A stretch of 64,000 nucleotides of DNA from Chaetoceros tenuissimus (lineage: Eukaryota > Bacillariophyta > Thalassiosirophyceae > Chaetocerotales > Chaetocerotaceae), in assembly GCA_021927905.1 (NCBI GenBank), contig BLLK01000027.1, positions 310,001 through 374,000 on the forward strand, written 5' to 3'. This document shows positions 1 through 10,512 of the stretch, in pieces. The number at the start of each line of letters is the position of its first letter. Positions within the stretch are counted from its first letter, which is position 1. Position numbers and translations under genes: made by a program. The notes below the pieces were generated by a model that did no database searches, had not been told where the DNA came from, and saw only the letters and a program-made list of their open reading frames with translations.

Positions 1-1
1 G

Positions 2-310
2 TTACGAGACCAAGAGGCAAAGGCTAGAAAGATGAAAGCAAGTATTAGCGTCGAGGAGGTTACTGAGAAATTGCAGCAAGAACCACTCGTAAAAACTCCA
101 AACCCAAGCCCTAAGTCTCCTGAGCCTTTGCAAGAGGAAATGCCAGGCTTCTCTTATGATTTCAAAGATTATACTTCAGAGCAGACTTCATATGCAAGTG
201 ATGATGAAATTCTTCAACGACCAAATAGAAGAGTCAGTGCTTTTTCTGACTACACCACTTCGAATGATCAACGTGTTGGTCTATATGGAAGAGTTGGATC
301 TAGTAGCTAG
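2..310 (+). CDS. 3' end of an unknown gene (5' truncated)
   Basis: The reading frame is open from base 2 to a TAG at 308-310, so this is the C-terminal ~102 residues of a gene that begins left of the window. The visible part starts with a charged, helix-prone stretch (RDQEAKARKMKAS) and then becomes a disordered Ser/Pro/Glu/Asp-rich tail (NPSPKSPEPLQEE, SYASDDEILQ). An in-frame ATG at 32 exists, but there is no reason to start there because the frame continues upstream. No domain is recognisable, so the function is unknown. It converges on the transporter gene that ends at 592. Confidence 0.55.
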   Translation, partial: LRDQEAKARKMKASISVEEVTEKLQQEPLVKTPNPSPKSPEPLQEEMPGFSYDFKDYTSEQTSYASDDEILQRPNRRVSAFSDYTTSNDQRVGLYGRVGSSS

Positions 311-591
311 TATTTTTTCGAAGCTACAGTTTCGGGGACCACAGGGAAAGTTTTCAAATTGGGTTTGATTGATTGTAAGTAAATAGAATTGAGAAGACTG
401 CAAACAAATGTTTTTATAGAGTTACATGTTGAAGAGATTAAGAAAGCATGAGTATTATTATAAATTAATAATATTATTTGGCTTCTACTAAAAAGGAATA
501 ACTTTATTCGATGGAGGAGTGCTTTTGCTTCACTAGAAACTTTAGATTTGATTAGGAACTAGCTAGGTATTTAGATTATTTATTCAATATA

Positions 592-2463
592 CTAAATTTC
601 ACGTAACTTCGATTTTCTTCCATCTTCAAGATCGAAAGAATAGGAGTCAGTGAAGCAATCGTCTACCAAGTCTTGGAGATCACGATTGTCTGAGTTTGAG
701 AGTTTGGTGTAACGAAAAGGACCGTATCGTTGTATGTAGAACAACAGAGTATCAACGTTGACACTTTTTAGGAAAAGGGCAATGATAAATATCATCATTC
801 CTACCAAATGCATAGGTGTGCATCTATTGTTCTTGAATGCAATGAAACTGATGAATAAGGTGAATGCTTTCCTTGTAGTAGAAGTGATGCTCATGGACAA
901 GGCACCAAATCGTTTTGTAATTGCTCCAGCACAAGATGATCCACATAGACCAGTCAAAGTAAACAGTATAAGAACCACAATTTTGCGACTTATAGTCCAA
1001 AATATTATGCTGTCTTCCTCGGATCCATCAGCGAGGTTTTGAATTTGAGGTATCGTTCCATGTCGAAGGAAAAAGTGCTGGAATCCCGGTATAAACTCTC
1101 CGCTTATTATGGTCGCGACAAGCATTGCTACAAACGATATCGAGTAGATGACAAGTTGAAATTCATCTTGTGTAGTACGATGATTTACCATGATCAATTC
1201 AGAATAATTCGCAACAGCACCATCACATATCAACGATACAGTCTAGATATATTGGCAAACATGAAAGAGTTTGTGAGATTATGAAATATTTCCTACAAAA
1301 TCAAATCAAGAAGAATAATATGAATTGAAACTTACCAACATTGCGAGTCCTAGTGGGTGAAAGACAGTTGTTTTGGAATGCATATCTGCATTAATAAAAA
1401 GCGATAGACCTGTTACCAATAGACCAACCATCCAGTAGTCTTGTTTCGAATATGTTCTTTTTCCAATTACAATTCCACCAATCATGGTAAACATCACTCT
1501 AGAACTCTTGATGAGGGTTTTCATGGGATAATTTAAGTAGCGCATGGCAGCGTTCGTCATACCAACATCAGTGGCTCTAATCAATGATAAAGTCAGGTAC
1601 AATTTGATTAAAGCCCAACGATGATTGCTGCTCTCTACAGATGGTTTCGTTTCTAATATAGTCGAATCGGTGTTGTTGCTTGTAGGTTCAAAGACTATCG
1701 ACTCATCATCAGTTATGGACTCTGTCGTCGAACTTCCACTTGTCGACACTGGACCTTCATTTCTATTCCCAATGGAGACAGGAGACATGGAAGCAGTACT
1801 CATAAGCACTAATGATGGAGAGGAATCAGAAAGTGAAGCCTCTTGTTGCGCTCTTTTTTGTTTCATATAGCATCTTAATCTGTCCAACATTGTCAAAATA
1901 AAACTCCAGAATGCATATCCTAGAAATTGACAAGTACTGAAAAACATTGTATATTTTCTTCCAGTAATATGAACAGCAATCAGTTCTTGTAGATATCCAT
2001 ACACAAGAGTAAATGAGAAAACCCCACATGCACAAACGTAAAACTGGAAATTGGGCGAAAGATGAGAAAGGTCCATTCCAAACAATACCAAATCTGTCGA
2101 TTCTTGTTTAGAATCTAGCCTTTGACTCCTTCTCCTACGCTTTGTACTATCTTTTTCCCCGTCGAAAATATCCCTCATTGAATTATTTTTTCCAGATGGT
2201 GTTCTACTTCTACGGTGTAATTTACTTGGTGTGATTCGAAGAACATCGTCTTCGTCTTGACTTTTAGAAAAGGAGGGTAATATTACTTCATCACCGTCAG
2301 CACTTTCATCACGGGATTGTGATAGATAAGAATATAGCTGCTCATTATCTATTTCCCTTGAATGAAGAGGGATGTCGTTTGCACTAGTCAAAGTTTCACC
2401 AACAGCTGTATGCTTCTTGGAACTCGATGGATGATGATGCGATTTTCTGTCGGGTGGGCACAT
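592..2463 (-). CDS. SLC35B-family nucleotide-sugar / PAPS transporter
   Basis: Two exons, 1336-2463 and 592-1242, joined in phase 0 across a 93-nt GTAAGT...CTAG intron, give a 592-residue multi-pass membrane protein. Residues ~1-130 are a disordered, charged cytosolic extension. The transporter core starts near 'VYGYLQELI', a signature of the SLC35B2/B3 PAPS and SLC35B1 branches. It continues with 'YLNYPMKTLIKSSRVMFTMIGG' (split here only as a motif) and, in exon 2, 'GALSMSITSTTRKAFTLF', matching the conserved TTRK segment. Family members exchange PAPS or UDP-sugars across Golgi or ER membranes. A Ser/Thr-rich insert of ~80 residues lies between the first and later helices and is longer than in animal relatives. 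ATG at 2463 is preferred over an in-frame GTG at 2475. Exact substrate cannot be read from sequence. Confidence 0.85.
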
Positions 2464-3248
2464 TTTTGGACGCACACTAGAATTAGTTATGAAGCGTAGT
2501 TTGAAATTTCCATCAACCCTAGAACCTCTAGAACAAAGAAATATGGATGAATAAGACCTAGGCCTTCTCAGTTCCAGAATGGAATCGGGTCAAATACGTT
2601 TTGTGAAGAAGAAGTAAACAGTTTTGTTGCGGGTCGTTTTTAAGCAGAAGAGAAGGGTCTGCAGTCTTGTAGGTAGAAAAAACGGAAAGGAGCGTTTTCG
2701 TCCGTTAAATTTTTGTCACATTTTTTGAAAACAGTGTTGCATCATTGGTATTTTATTGAAACTTTATAAAAAATTGAATTAGCAGACTCGAACAGGCATC
2801 TTTTTCTATCCTACAATCCCTTTCTTTAAAAACTAGACAACTAGAAATTTTAAAAATTATCAGCATTTATAGAGATGGACTCGAATCGACCTGTTCGTAA
2901 TCTGATTTATAAATATCAAATTTGCCGATGTATGCACTCAGTTCACTATGATCAGTGACTAGAGAAATGAATATTCGTCAAGCTACGATATAAGATATGG
3001 TATGAAACTTTTCTGCAGCAAGAATGGAAACTTTATTCTTCAGTTTTGAAGAAGATTTGTAAATATATTTCACTTTCAAAACGTATTGTATTATTTTTTC
3101 ATGGACATTGATAGATTTTCTGTCCAAAGGAACTCAATCAGAAAACATATTAAAATCAAAACTAGTTTATAGAATCATTCAATGCACCAACATTTCAGAA
3201 AATCACATCTGTTCAAAATTAGATGAAGAATCTAGATGTGCTTATTGT
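2464..3248. other. Intergenic, 785 bp, nothing recognised
   Basis: AT-rich spacer upstream of the transporter and downstream of the MIC19-like gene. Both strands are broken by stops. A tRNA-like 'GACTCGAAT' string near 2880 does not fold into a T-arm. Confidence 0.5.
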
Positions 3249-3879
3249 CTATGAAACGACTGCCTTTTTGGTACATCTCTCCATAGCTTTGACAATGTCA
3301 TCGCAGTCTCTAATATCTCCACTCTTGTTGCTATAACAATTCATCAATTTTGTTCTTTCATCCAGACACATACCAGTTCCTTTCTCTTGGCCAAAAACAG
3401 GCACAGAACCAATTCGCTTTTCCAATTGATCCACATTGAATTGTAGTTCGACTTCTTTATCAGCAAATTTGGCATTCAGACTATCCAACGTGTTGTTCAA
3501 TGAAGACTGAACTTCTTCATTATGCTGTCTCCATTGTGCGAGTTCATTTTGAATTTGTCCAATATGTTCAGCTGCTGTAATGACACGTTCATTGTGTGAA
3601 GTAATAATTTTTGTTTGGAGTTTCTCCCATTCTGCTTGGAGGTTTGATGTTTGGAAGGCGTTTACAATCTCAGCTAATACATTAGTGAGAAATTTGTCAG
3701 ATGAAATTATTTCAGAAATTTGATGTCCAGAAATTTATATTTCAATAGAACTTACTTTGTAACTCGTTTGCAAGAAATACTCCAGACTGTGTAACCACAG
3801 TAACCTCTGATTCCTCACCAGATGGAGCACTTGTTGGTGCTGCGGAAGTTTCTACTGTTTTGCTACTTCTATTTCCCAT
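3249..3879 (-). CDS. MIC19/CHCHD3-like twin-CX9C protein (MICOS subunit candidate)
   Basis: Exons 3756-3879 and 3249-3673 (phase 1, GTAAGT...TTAG, 82-nt intron) encode 182 residues. The N terminus MGNRSSKT is a good N-myristoylation site, a known feature of animal CHCHD3/MIC19. The middle is a charged coiled coil (residues ~45-135). The C terminus carries four cysteines (144, 154, 165, 175) spaced as two CX9C motifs, the Mia40-imported CHCH fold of the mitochondrial intermembrane space. Myristoyl signal, coiled coil and C-terminal CHCH in that order is the MIC19/MIC25 architecture, so a role in cristae-junction MICOS is inferred. Another CHCH protein with a similar layout is possible. It diverges from the riboflavin gene at 4226. 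Confidence 0.75.
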
Positions 3880-4225
3880 TTCTCCTCTCTTTGAATAAAC
3901 TTTATTTTGGTGCTTATATTGTTGTATCTACGTATTAGTCAAGCCTTGCGATTAGTTTTAATTGTAGCGATTGGTAGTACTTAAAAGTGTTGTAGCAATA
4001 GACAATAGATACAAAGCAAAGCCATGCGCCAGCAGCCAGCAGGTACCTATTGTTATGAAAATCTTCTTTCCTTCGCTTTTCTATCTCTTTCGATCTTCCA
4101 GCAAGTACGTATTACGTAGGTATCATGATGTATCACTCAAAACATCAAACATCTCCAAAGATCCAAAATCCATTGTTTTACTATTTCATACATAATAGGA
4201 GGACTTGAATGATAGAAGAAAGATA
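3880..4225. promoter_or_regulatory. Divergent intergenic region
   Basis: 346 bp between two head-to-head genes (MIC19-like on minus, riboflavin reductase on plus). It must hold both promoters. I see no specific element to name. Confidence 0.35.
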
Positions 4226-5110
4226 ATGATTACATTTCGAAGCTTATGGGTTCTTTTCTGTTACATAACGTGTACACGTAGCTTTTTCGTCGCATCATTC
4301 TTGGTGGGCAACTCGCAATCCTTCAAGTCAAGCTCGTCATGTCTGTCATCTACAGACAAAGATATCGATATTGTAGATGTGGCAAAAGTGGAGGGGGTTA
4401 CTTTAAAGATGGCCTTTGACGAAGATTACGCTGTTGCAGACGCGTCAGCTACCGAGTCAGTTAGGTTTACATCACCTCCATCTTTAGATTTAGTTCATCA
4501 ATTAAGACGAAATTGTGACTGTGTTTTGGTAGGTAAAGGCACTGTTGTAAGAGATGACTGTACTCTCACAGTTCGAAGGGTCGATTTATTCCCTCATCAG
4601 AATAACATTCAGCCAGCAAGAGTAGTGATTGATTCAAACCTAGAAATCTTGTCTCGTGATGATGATGTATACAAGTATGCATTGTTGAAAGACGGCCATC
4701 GAGTCATCATTTATCACTCTTGCGATCAAACACATGAGCATGAGAAAGCTTTACAAGATATTCCAAATTTGGCGCTGGAAAAACTGTCTAAATCAAAGGA
4801 CGGCAACATTTCTGTCAGAGATGTACTTCAAAATTTACGTGAAGTCCATGATATTCATCATTGTATGGTGGAAGGTGGACCGGCCACTGCGCTTCCATTT
4901 CTCCAGGAAAAGTTTGTTGATCGAGCAATGATTGTAAAAGCACCGATGAAATTTAATGATCCAGTTGTTTCAAATATTAATAATGATGTCTTGATAGATG
5001 CAGGATTAGAATTGATAGACACTATAAACGTTGGTGATGATGTCGTTGAATATTGGGTAAAAAGTGGTCAAGAATGGCCTACAAAGAATGTTGCAGATTG
5101 GCCAATGTAG
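4226..5110 (+). CDS. 5-amino-6-(5-phosphoribosylamino)uracil reductase (RibD C-terminal domain)
   Basis: A single exon of 294 residues. Residues 1-25 form a signal peptide-like hydrophobic start, and 'SFFVASF' follows, compatible with plastid bipartite targeting. The body is a RibD_C reductase fold: 'SPPSLDLVHQLRRNCDCVLV' with the following GKGTV, 'ARVVIDSNLEI', and the signature VEGGPATALPFLQE that binds NADPH and substrate. The enzyme reduces the ribosyl side chain of the pyrimidine intermediate in riboflavin synthesis. There is no deaminase domain, so it is a stand-alone reductase like yeast Rib7 or plant PyrR. ATG at 4226 was chosen because the frame upstream offers only a TTG. Confidence 0.85.
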   Translation: MITFRSLWVLFCYITCTRSFFVASFLVGNSQSFKSSSSCLSSTDKDIDIVDVAKVEGVTLKMAFDEDYAVADASATESVRFTSPPSLDLVHQLRRNCDCVLVGKGTVVRDDCTLTVRRVDLFPHQNNIQPARVVIDSNLEILSRDDDVYKYALLKDGHRVIIYHSCDQTHEHEKALQDIPNLALEKLSKSKDGNISVRDVLQNLREVHDIHHCMVEGGPATALPFLQEKFVDRAMIVKAPMKFNDPVVSNINNDVLIDAGLELIDTINVGDDVVEYWVKSGQEWPTKNVADWPM

Positions 5111-5883
5111 TGACTTTGGAGCAACATATAAAAGCTTTAATGAAGTGAATCATTTGTCCATTGATATTGGCCTTCCTTTTTGAAACACTATCGACGTTGT
5201 AGAGAAATGGAAATAAATTTCCTGAGTCTAGAATGAGGAATCCAAGGTTTCTGGTGCATTTGAAGAATTCATATTTATATACATCACGAATGTAAGACGT
5301 CCGAACAAGTTGAGATGGAATTGTACTGATGAAATTTAATCTAAAATGAAAGAATTTCGATGAAAAATGGAGATGTGAGGAAAACATAACGATTGGTTAG
5401 AAAATCTGCCACCACTTTTTTAAAGTCTAAATTAAGAATACTGTAGCACAAACACAAGATCTATTCTTTGTGTTGTGATAGATAGAAAGAAAATATAAAT
5501 GTTGCAGGTATCTCAATGCCATACAAAGAGCAACATGTACTTGTACTTCAACAGTACTTCAACATTTTGATTCCGTCTTCGTGATTGACGGTCGGTCACA
5601 TGACAGCATTGATGAGGGGCACACAGAAATTACAATATTCTTTGGATCGAAATTACCGTAGCCCCTCTGGAAAGACATGTGACAATGACTTGTTATTATT
5701 TATTATTTGTGACCCGTCAGTCCTAGTTGTTTTTGAGGGTTTTGATTGATTTTGAAGAGGAATGTAAGTCGATAAGTAGGTGTATGCTCTGAGAAATCAA
5801 CTGAATATAAGCTAACAAACTGTATGCGTTACATTAGTTCTTTCTCTCCATTCCGAGATTATTTAGAAAGAAGGTCAAATAAA
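5111..5883. other. Intergenic, 773 bp, nothing recognised
   Basis: AT-rich spacer between two co-oriented genes. It includes the presumed 3' UTR of the reductase and the promoter of the next gene. A short opposite-strand frame around 5079-5387 looks random. Confidence 0.4.
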
Positions 5884-6432
5884 ATGTCAATCATTGGAAA
5901 ATTATACATTGTGTGTATTCTATCATTATCACTGGTGAGTCGAGTCGACGAGCTTATTGTTCGGTCTCAGCAATTTATCACATTTTGATAATTAACATTT
6001 ATGATTTGCTATCTTCTGACGAATTTGTCGCACCAATTCCAATAGGGTAATGTTTGGGCCAGCTTAGGCCTTCGTGGTAGTACCAGTATCTGTCCATTCA
6101 GTGATGAGCAACTTCTACGATCTGCTATCAGGCGTGCGAATACTGGACAATTAGTATTGGAGGAAAGTTCTTGTATTCAAGAAAACTCCAGAATTAGTAT
6201 TTCATATTGTGATTCATACATTCAAAGAGATGGAATGCTTCGATGTATAGGATACCATGAATGGACAGCCTTGCAAATTGAGAAAACGCAAGCGCTAGCA
6301 GCAATAGAACATAGACAGAGTTGGAATTCTTTTTTCGGTACTTTGACTGAAGAAGAGTTTTCTGCATGCTGGGATATTATCAATAAGGAATGTGCTAAGC
6401 TGGATCGTTCAAGGATAGAAGCTACTGCTTAG
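5884..6432 (+). CDS. Small secreted Cys-containing protein, unknown
   Basis: Exons 5884-5934 and 6046-6432 (phase 0, GTGAGT...ATAG, 111-nt intron) give 145 residues. Exon 1 alone encodes the hydrophobic signal-peptide core (MSIIGKLYIVCILSLSL) and exon 2 continues GNVWASLG, a plausible cleavage region. The mature part has six cysteines (in CPFSD, SSCIQ, SYCDS, LRCIG, SACWD, KECAK), probably three disulphides, and is largely helical in character. I recognise no family. The intron between signal sequence and mature protein is typical of secreted-protein genes. Function unknown. Confidence 0.6.
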
Positions 6433-6591
6433 TGCTCCCATGGGAAAAGCAGGTAAATCTATGAGAAATACTTTTGATTGTACGTAGTGGTACACAAATT
6501 TAGGGGGTTATGTAAAGTACAATGTTAAGAAACTAAAGCTACACTTTCTTTTTTGCATGCACGCCCGCAGCTTTCATTAGAAGTAGTAGCT

Positions 6592-7455
6592 TTACACAGA
6601 TTCGAGAAGGCGCATGGAAGTTTGTGGCCCAATTTTAATCACGTCGTCAAGCATGCCTGAGTATATTGATGATCGTAAGATATTGTTTTGTGCATTCCTT
6701 TCGCTATCCAGCTGATTTTGCATTTTTAGCAGTAAAGAACCGTTGATAGATTCGCCTTCAAATTCTTTCAGCCCAGAAAATAATGCATATTCTTTGCACA
6801 TTAGTAGCGTTTCCCTGGTTTCAATGCTTTCTTCTCCAAGGACTTCCCGATAACCTGAAAGAACCTGTTGGATCTCTTCGTATGCTTCCGAAATAAGCCC
6901 AGCTTCACACAAACATTCAGCAAGTTTCCTTTGCAGAACAATTTGTATCATATAATCATTCGGACAATCTGTTTTCTCTTTTTGTATGACTAATGCACAT
7001 CTTAAAGCAGCGCTTGCTTCTACATCACGCTTGAGATTTTTGTAATGTTCTGCAATCTTGGTCAAAGCAAAAACTTCTTTAGGTAAGGCATCTTTAGGAT
7101 CGATCGTGCACTCGTTATCACATGGTTTCTGCTCAGGATCGTGAAAGTATCTTTCTTCTTCCAGGGAGTTTGGATTGTAGTGACATTCAGCAAGCTTCGC
7201 TTCCAATTCATACTGAAATCTATCTGTATTTGCTTTTGATCCCATCTTTGAACCAATGCTATGCAATTTTATTGCGCATTTGAAAGCTACAATAGCTTCA
7301 ACTTCTCTTCCTTGAAGTTGAAACTCTAATCCTACGTCCACGATTAGCTTTTCGTAAGGAGTCAATTTTTCAGCAAAACTCAATGTACTCCACAAGAGTT
7401 TCTCCTGTTCAATATTCTCGATAGAATTTGCTTGTTTACAACACAGTGCTCCCAT
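6592..7455 (-). CDS. Dually acylated TPR-like protein
   Basis: The start at 7455 gives MGALCCKQ, a myristoyl-Gly plus palmitoyl-Cys signal for membrane attachment. The frame also runs 52 codons further to an ATG at 7611, but that extension (hydrophobic, MFCFVLLLHS...) looks like translated leader. The 287-residue product has two similar helical blocks, each with 'EVEAIVAFKCAIKLH' or 'DVEASAALRCALVIQ' followed by 'LEAKLAEC' or 'LQRKLAEC', which is TPR-like packing. Such proteins usually act as scaffolds at membranes. No enzyme motif is present. It is head to head with the glycosyltransferase at 7902. Confidence 0.65.
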   Translation of the reverse strand: MGALCCKQANSIENIEQEKLLWSTLSFAEKLTPYEKLIVDVGLEFQLQGREVEAIVAFKCAIKLHSIGSKMGSKANTDRFQYELEAKLAECHYNPNSLEEERYFHDPEQKPCDNECTIDPKDALPKEVFALTKIAEHYKNLKRDVEASAALRCALVIQKEKTDCPNDYMIQIVLQRKLAECLCEAGLISEAYEEIQQVLSGYREVLGEESIETRETLLMCKEYALFSGLKEFEGESINGSLLLKMQNQLDSERNAQNNILRSSIYSGMLDDVIKIGPQTSMRLLESV

Positions 7456-7901
7456 TATTTGCTCGTGGTTTATTCGTTGTCTTTTGATAGGTAAATGCCA
7501 GGGTTGCTTCTCAATTATTCTTATAAACAATAGACTAAAGATCGTGATGCTTGTGGAGACGCAATAGGTCGTAAACAACTGCGAGTGTAACAACAACACA
7601 AAACAGAACATCGACTTTGTTCTAAAAGTTAGGGTTCTCTTTCAAAACATCAAATAACTCAGTCGTGGTTTTATTGGTGGGAAAGGGGAAATGGATAAAA
7701 CCAAAAACAAATATTGAAACAATGCTGCTGCTCTCTCTTTTTTTTTGTTCAATTCAAATACCAGGGTCATTTGAAAGAGATACTATCTTTCTATTCGAAC
7801 AGGTGGCGTCAATACAGTGTACAGGCGGGTAAAGCTATTGAAACCTTGAGAAGTGGCCATTGGGATCTATCGGCAAATAGTCCGTGACTGCAGTAAAGGA
7901 G
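7456..7901. promoter_or_regulatory. Divergent intergenic region
   Basis: 446 bp (less if the upstream ATG at 7611 is used) between head-to-head genes. It contains T-rich and CT-rich runs (around 7729-7748) but no element I can name. Confidence 0.35.
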
Positions 7902-9734
7902 ATGAGGAAGACTTTCGTATTTGCTAGAAACACACGCCGGAAATCAATCCTAGCGCTGGCTTTTCAAGGCATCCTTGTTCTACTTGGAACATATGTACTC
8001 ATAGCATCATCTTCCTCGCTAAATTCCGCAAATTTTACCATCGCAGATTTTAGAAATGATGGTCAAATATCAGTTTCAAATGAAAATACGAGTATACTGA
8101 TACCACCGAAAGACCCTCAACCCACAATACTTGATCCAAGAGATAGTACTTTGCGCAGTAAAGCAATTGCAAAAGCAAAAGATTATCAAGAAGGAATTCT
8201 ACAAAAAGAAAAGAAGCTAGAAAAACATCAACAAAATATAATTGACAAATACATTGCAGGCATACAACAGGAAGAAGATCTCAAAAATGCGAAAATACAA
8301 AAAGAGGCTGAGGAGAAATTAGAACTGAAATATTATTCATACTATGAAGATGACGATACAAAAGATGCTACAGTCGTAGGTCAAAGTCATTCTCAAGACA
8401 TTAGAATCTACAAAAGATTCGTGGGAAGTTTGCGATATAATGGCTTCAAGGGAAATGTGATTATCGGTATTGAAGAGCAAACTTCAAAAGAAATAGAAGA
8501 TTATCTCTTGTCTCAAAATGTGACAGTAAAGAAGATGCTACCCATAGAATGCAATTTTGAATCTGCAAAAGATCGGCAAAAGTGCTATAGACCTTATCCC
8601 AATATCAAGAGAGAATGGGCTCATTTTCCACTCATTCGAGATTGGCTAGCTGCTTGTGATTCTTGTTTCAATGGGCCAGTACTCTATGCAACTGTTGATC
8701 ATACATTATTCCAAAAGAACCCGTTCGGAGAAAGCATGCCAGTTGTGAAACGTCTGCATTTGTATGAACAGCATCCAGCAGTTGATGTTTCAAAAACCCC
8801 TGCTGCAAAACTACTCAAACCGTGTGTTGATATTGATTTGGAAGAAGAGATGAAAGAAGAAGATCCTGAAGTTGAACCAAGAGGAATCTTATCTTCAGCA
8901 ACAGCTATAGGTCAGCGAGACGATATTATTGATTATCTTGGACTTGTTTACACTGTTCTTCGTCGATGGATGCAAAAAAGCGAGTGTCATGTGAATGATG
9001 ACTCTGGTAGAAATGGTGGTGGTACAGCAGCCTTGAATTATCTAAGAATCAAGGAAATGCTTCCGTATAGAACAAGGATTATGGTTCATAGAACTGGTAT
9101 TGTTAGTAACATAGACTATGAAGGTAGGATAGCTTTTGACGGTCATGTTCACATTGGAAAGTTCATGGGTCTGACGCCTGATGAAGCAAAACGGAGACCT
9201 TACGATGGATCCATGTACGAGAAGGAATTTGCCGAAAAGGGCACAACGAAATATGAAGGTGGTTGGATTGACACCGACTACATGGTCACAGACTCTGATG
9301 GATCATTCATTGACGTCTTTTTCCAAAAGAGTGCTGTTATTTATGGATATGATACTTTTGGACCGCCTTTCATGAGGTGGTTCGATTATCATATGAACAT
9401 CACTAAATCAGATGATGCAAGTAGCCAATTAGGGCCACCAATCACCACCAATGAAGACTCTCAGCTTCATGAAGATACGAGTAAGCCGAAGACAAAAGAG
9501 CAGAAAGAAAAGGAAGGCTACTACATGGATAAAACCACCGAAGCCCTTGCAAAGAACAATACGAAACCAGAGCGTGCCCAAAAAGAAGAAATAACAAGCG
9601 ACCACAAAAATACAACTGGCTTAGTCACTACTGAGGTAGTGATTACCAAAGGTGTAGAAGATGATGGCCAACAAACTCCTCAAGACGCTCCGCTTGAAGA
9701 TGACGACAAAACCCCACGAAATCCAGCAATATGA
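7902..9734 (+). CDS. Type II membrane glycosyltransferase-like protein
   Basis: 610 residues with a short basic N terminus, one TM segment (about residues 14-35, LALAFQGILVLLGTYVLIA), a coiled-coil stem (~85-145), and a lumenal catalytic-like domain to ~510. An acidic, Lys/Thr-rich disordered tail follows. The domain opens with 'IRIYKRFVGSLRYNGFKGNV', includes YATVDHTLFQKNPFG where a DxD motif would sit, and ends with a 'FDGHVHIGKF' block. This layout is that of Golgi nucleotide-diphospho-sugar transferases conserved in plants and algae but poorly characterised. VDH instead of DxD raises doubt about metal-dependent activity. ATG at 7902 replaces an upstream in-frame GTG at 7884. Confidence 0.65.
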   Translation: MRKTFVFARNTRRKSILALAFQGILVLLGTYVLIASSSSLNSANFTIADFRNDGQISVSNENTSILIPPKDPQPTILDPRDSTLRSKAIAKAKDYQEGILQKEKKLEKHQQNIIDKYIAGIQQEEDLKNAKIQKEAEEKLELKYYSYYEDDDTKDATVVGQSHSQDIRIYKRFVGSLRYNGFKGNVIIGIEEQTSKEIEDYLLSQNVTVKKMLPIECNFESAKDRQKCYRPYPNIKREWAHFPLIRDWLAACDSCFNGPVLYATVDHTLFQKNPFGESMPVVKRLHLYEQHPAVDVSKTPAAKLLKPCVDIDLEEEMKEEDPEVEPRGILSSATAIGQRDDIIDYLGLVYTVLRRWMQKSECHVNDDSGRNGGGTAALNYLRIKEMLPYRTRIMVHRTGIVSNIDYEGRIAFDGHVHIGKFMGLTPDEAKRRPYDGSMYEKEFAEKGTTKYEGGWIDTDYMVTDSDGSFIDVFFQKSAVIYGYDTFGPPFMRWFDYHMNITKSDDASSQLGPPITTNEDSQLHEDTSKPKTKEQKEKEGYYMDKTTEALAKNNTKPERAQKEEITSDHKNTTGLVTTEVVITKGVEDDGQQTPQDAPLEDDDKTPRNPAI

Positions 9735-9948
9735 GATGTCTTCGCTATATTTGTGGAGAAATAGTTTCAATCATTTTGATTGAGCTGCAACAAGAAACTT
9801 TCAACCTAGAAATCATAGTAATAACTATATTTACTATTTTAATTCAAAGAAAATGGTAATTACTCTTTCATATCTTTTTGAAGTATGGAGTTGAAACAAT
9901 TTTCATGTGTACCTTCAAATTACTTTCAGTCTATATAAAGCAAATTTT

Positions 9949-10512
9949 CTAAAATCCAAGTCCTGCAAGCCATTGCTTTACTTCTCTAACCCTGTTCCCA
10001 TTAATCTCATAGGTTGATCCAGATGCTCTAATTCTAATACTATCTTGGTCTTCTACCCCTATTCCAAGAATGGCTCTAAGATCATTCAGAAAAGCTTCTT
10101 TATCTCCTGAAATCTTCTTAACAATGGTAGTATGCTTAGTTCCTCCTAATCTTGTTTGTGAGTATACAGGAAGAAAACCGACTGCATGATTTGGCTTGTT
10201 ACCTGTTCGTTTCACAGAGAAAGGAAGTTCTTGTCTTTTCTTCAAAATGTCCTCATCTTGAGGGGGAGCGCTCCATCCGTTAGGCAGTATATTGGCTTCA
10301 AAAAATGGTTGATGGGTCAGTGCTGGTGGCTCTGACGTTATTGCTTTTGGAAGGAAATTATCACGCTTAGCAACACGGATGAAGGCAGGATGCTGTTTGA
10401 AGATGCGTTTTATTTGTGTTTTACTGTGTTTCGACCTTGTAAACACTGATGTCGCTGTGCCAGAAATCTGGCTTAGTTTATTGCTACTCGATTGAATTAG
10501 TGAAGATAGCAT
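9949..10512 (-). CDS. Mitochondrial large-subunit ribosomal protein mL49
   Basis: 187 residues. The first ~60 are Ser/Lys-rich and lack acids (MLSSLIQSSSNKLSQ...), a mitochondrial presequence. The last ~90 residues match the Img2/MRPL49 domain: 'ELPFSVKRTGNKPNHAVGFL' with the following PVYSQ, then GGTKHTTIVKKISGDKEAF, and the ending VREVKQWLAGLGF typical of the family. mL49 is a mitochondrion-specific protein of the large ribosomal subunit with an IF3C/SUI1-like fold. The ATG at 10512 is used; the frame upstream to 10641 begins only with TTG. Confidence 0.88.
   Translation of the reverse strand: MLSSLIQSSSNKLSQISGTATSVFTRSKHSKTQIKRIFKQHPAFIRVAKRDNFLPKAITSEPPALTHQPFFEANILPNGWSAPPQDEDILKKRQELPFSVKRTGNKPNHAVGFLPVYSQTRLGGTKHTTIVKKISGDKEAFLNDLRAILGIGVEDQDSIRIRASGSTYEINGNRVREVKQWLAGLGF

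Noticed and set aside
2780-2895. tRNA-like GTTCGAGTC strings on the minus strand
   Set aside because: Flanks do not pair as a T-stem and no acceptor stem or anticodon arm can be built.
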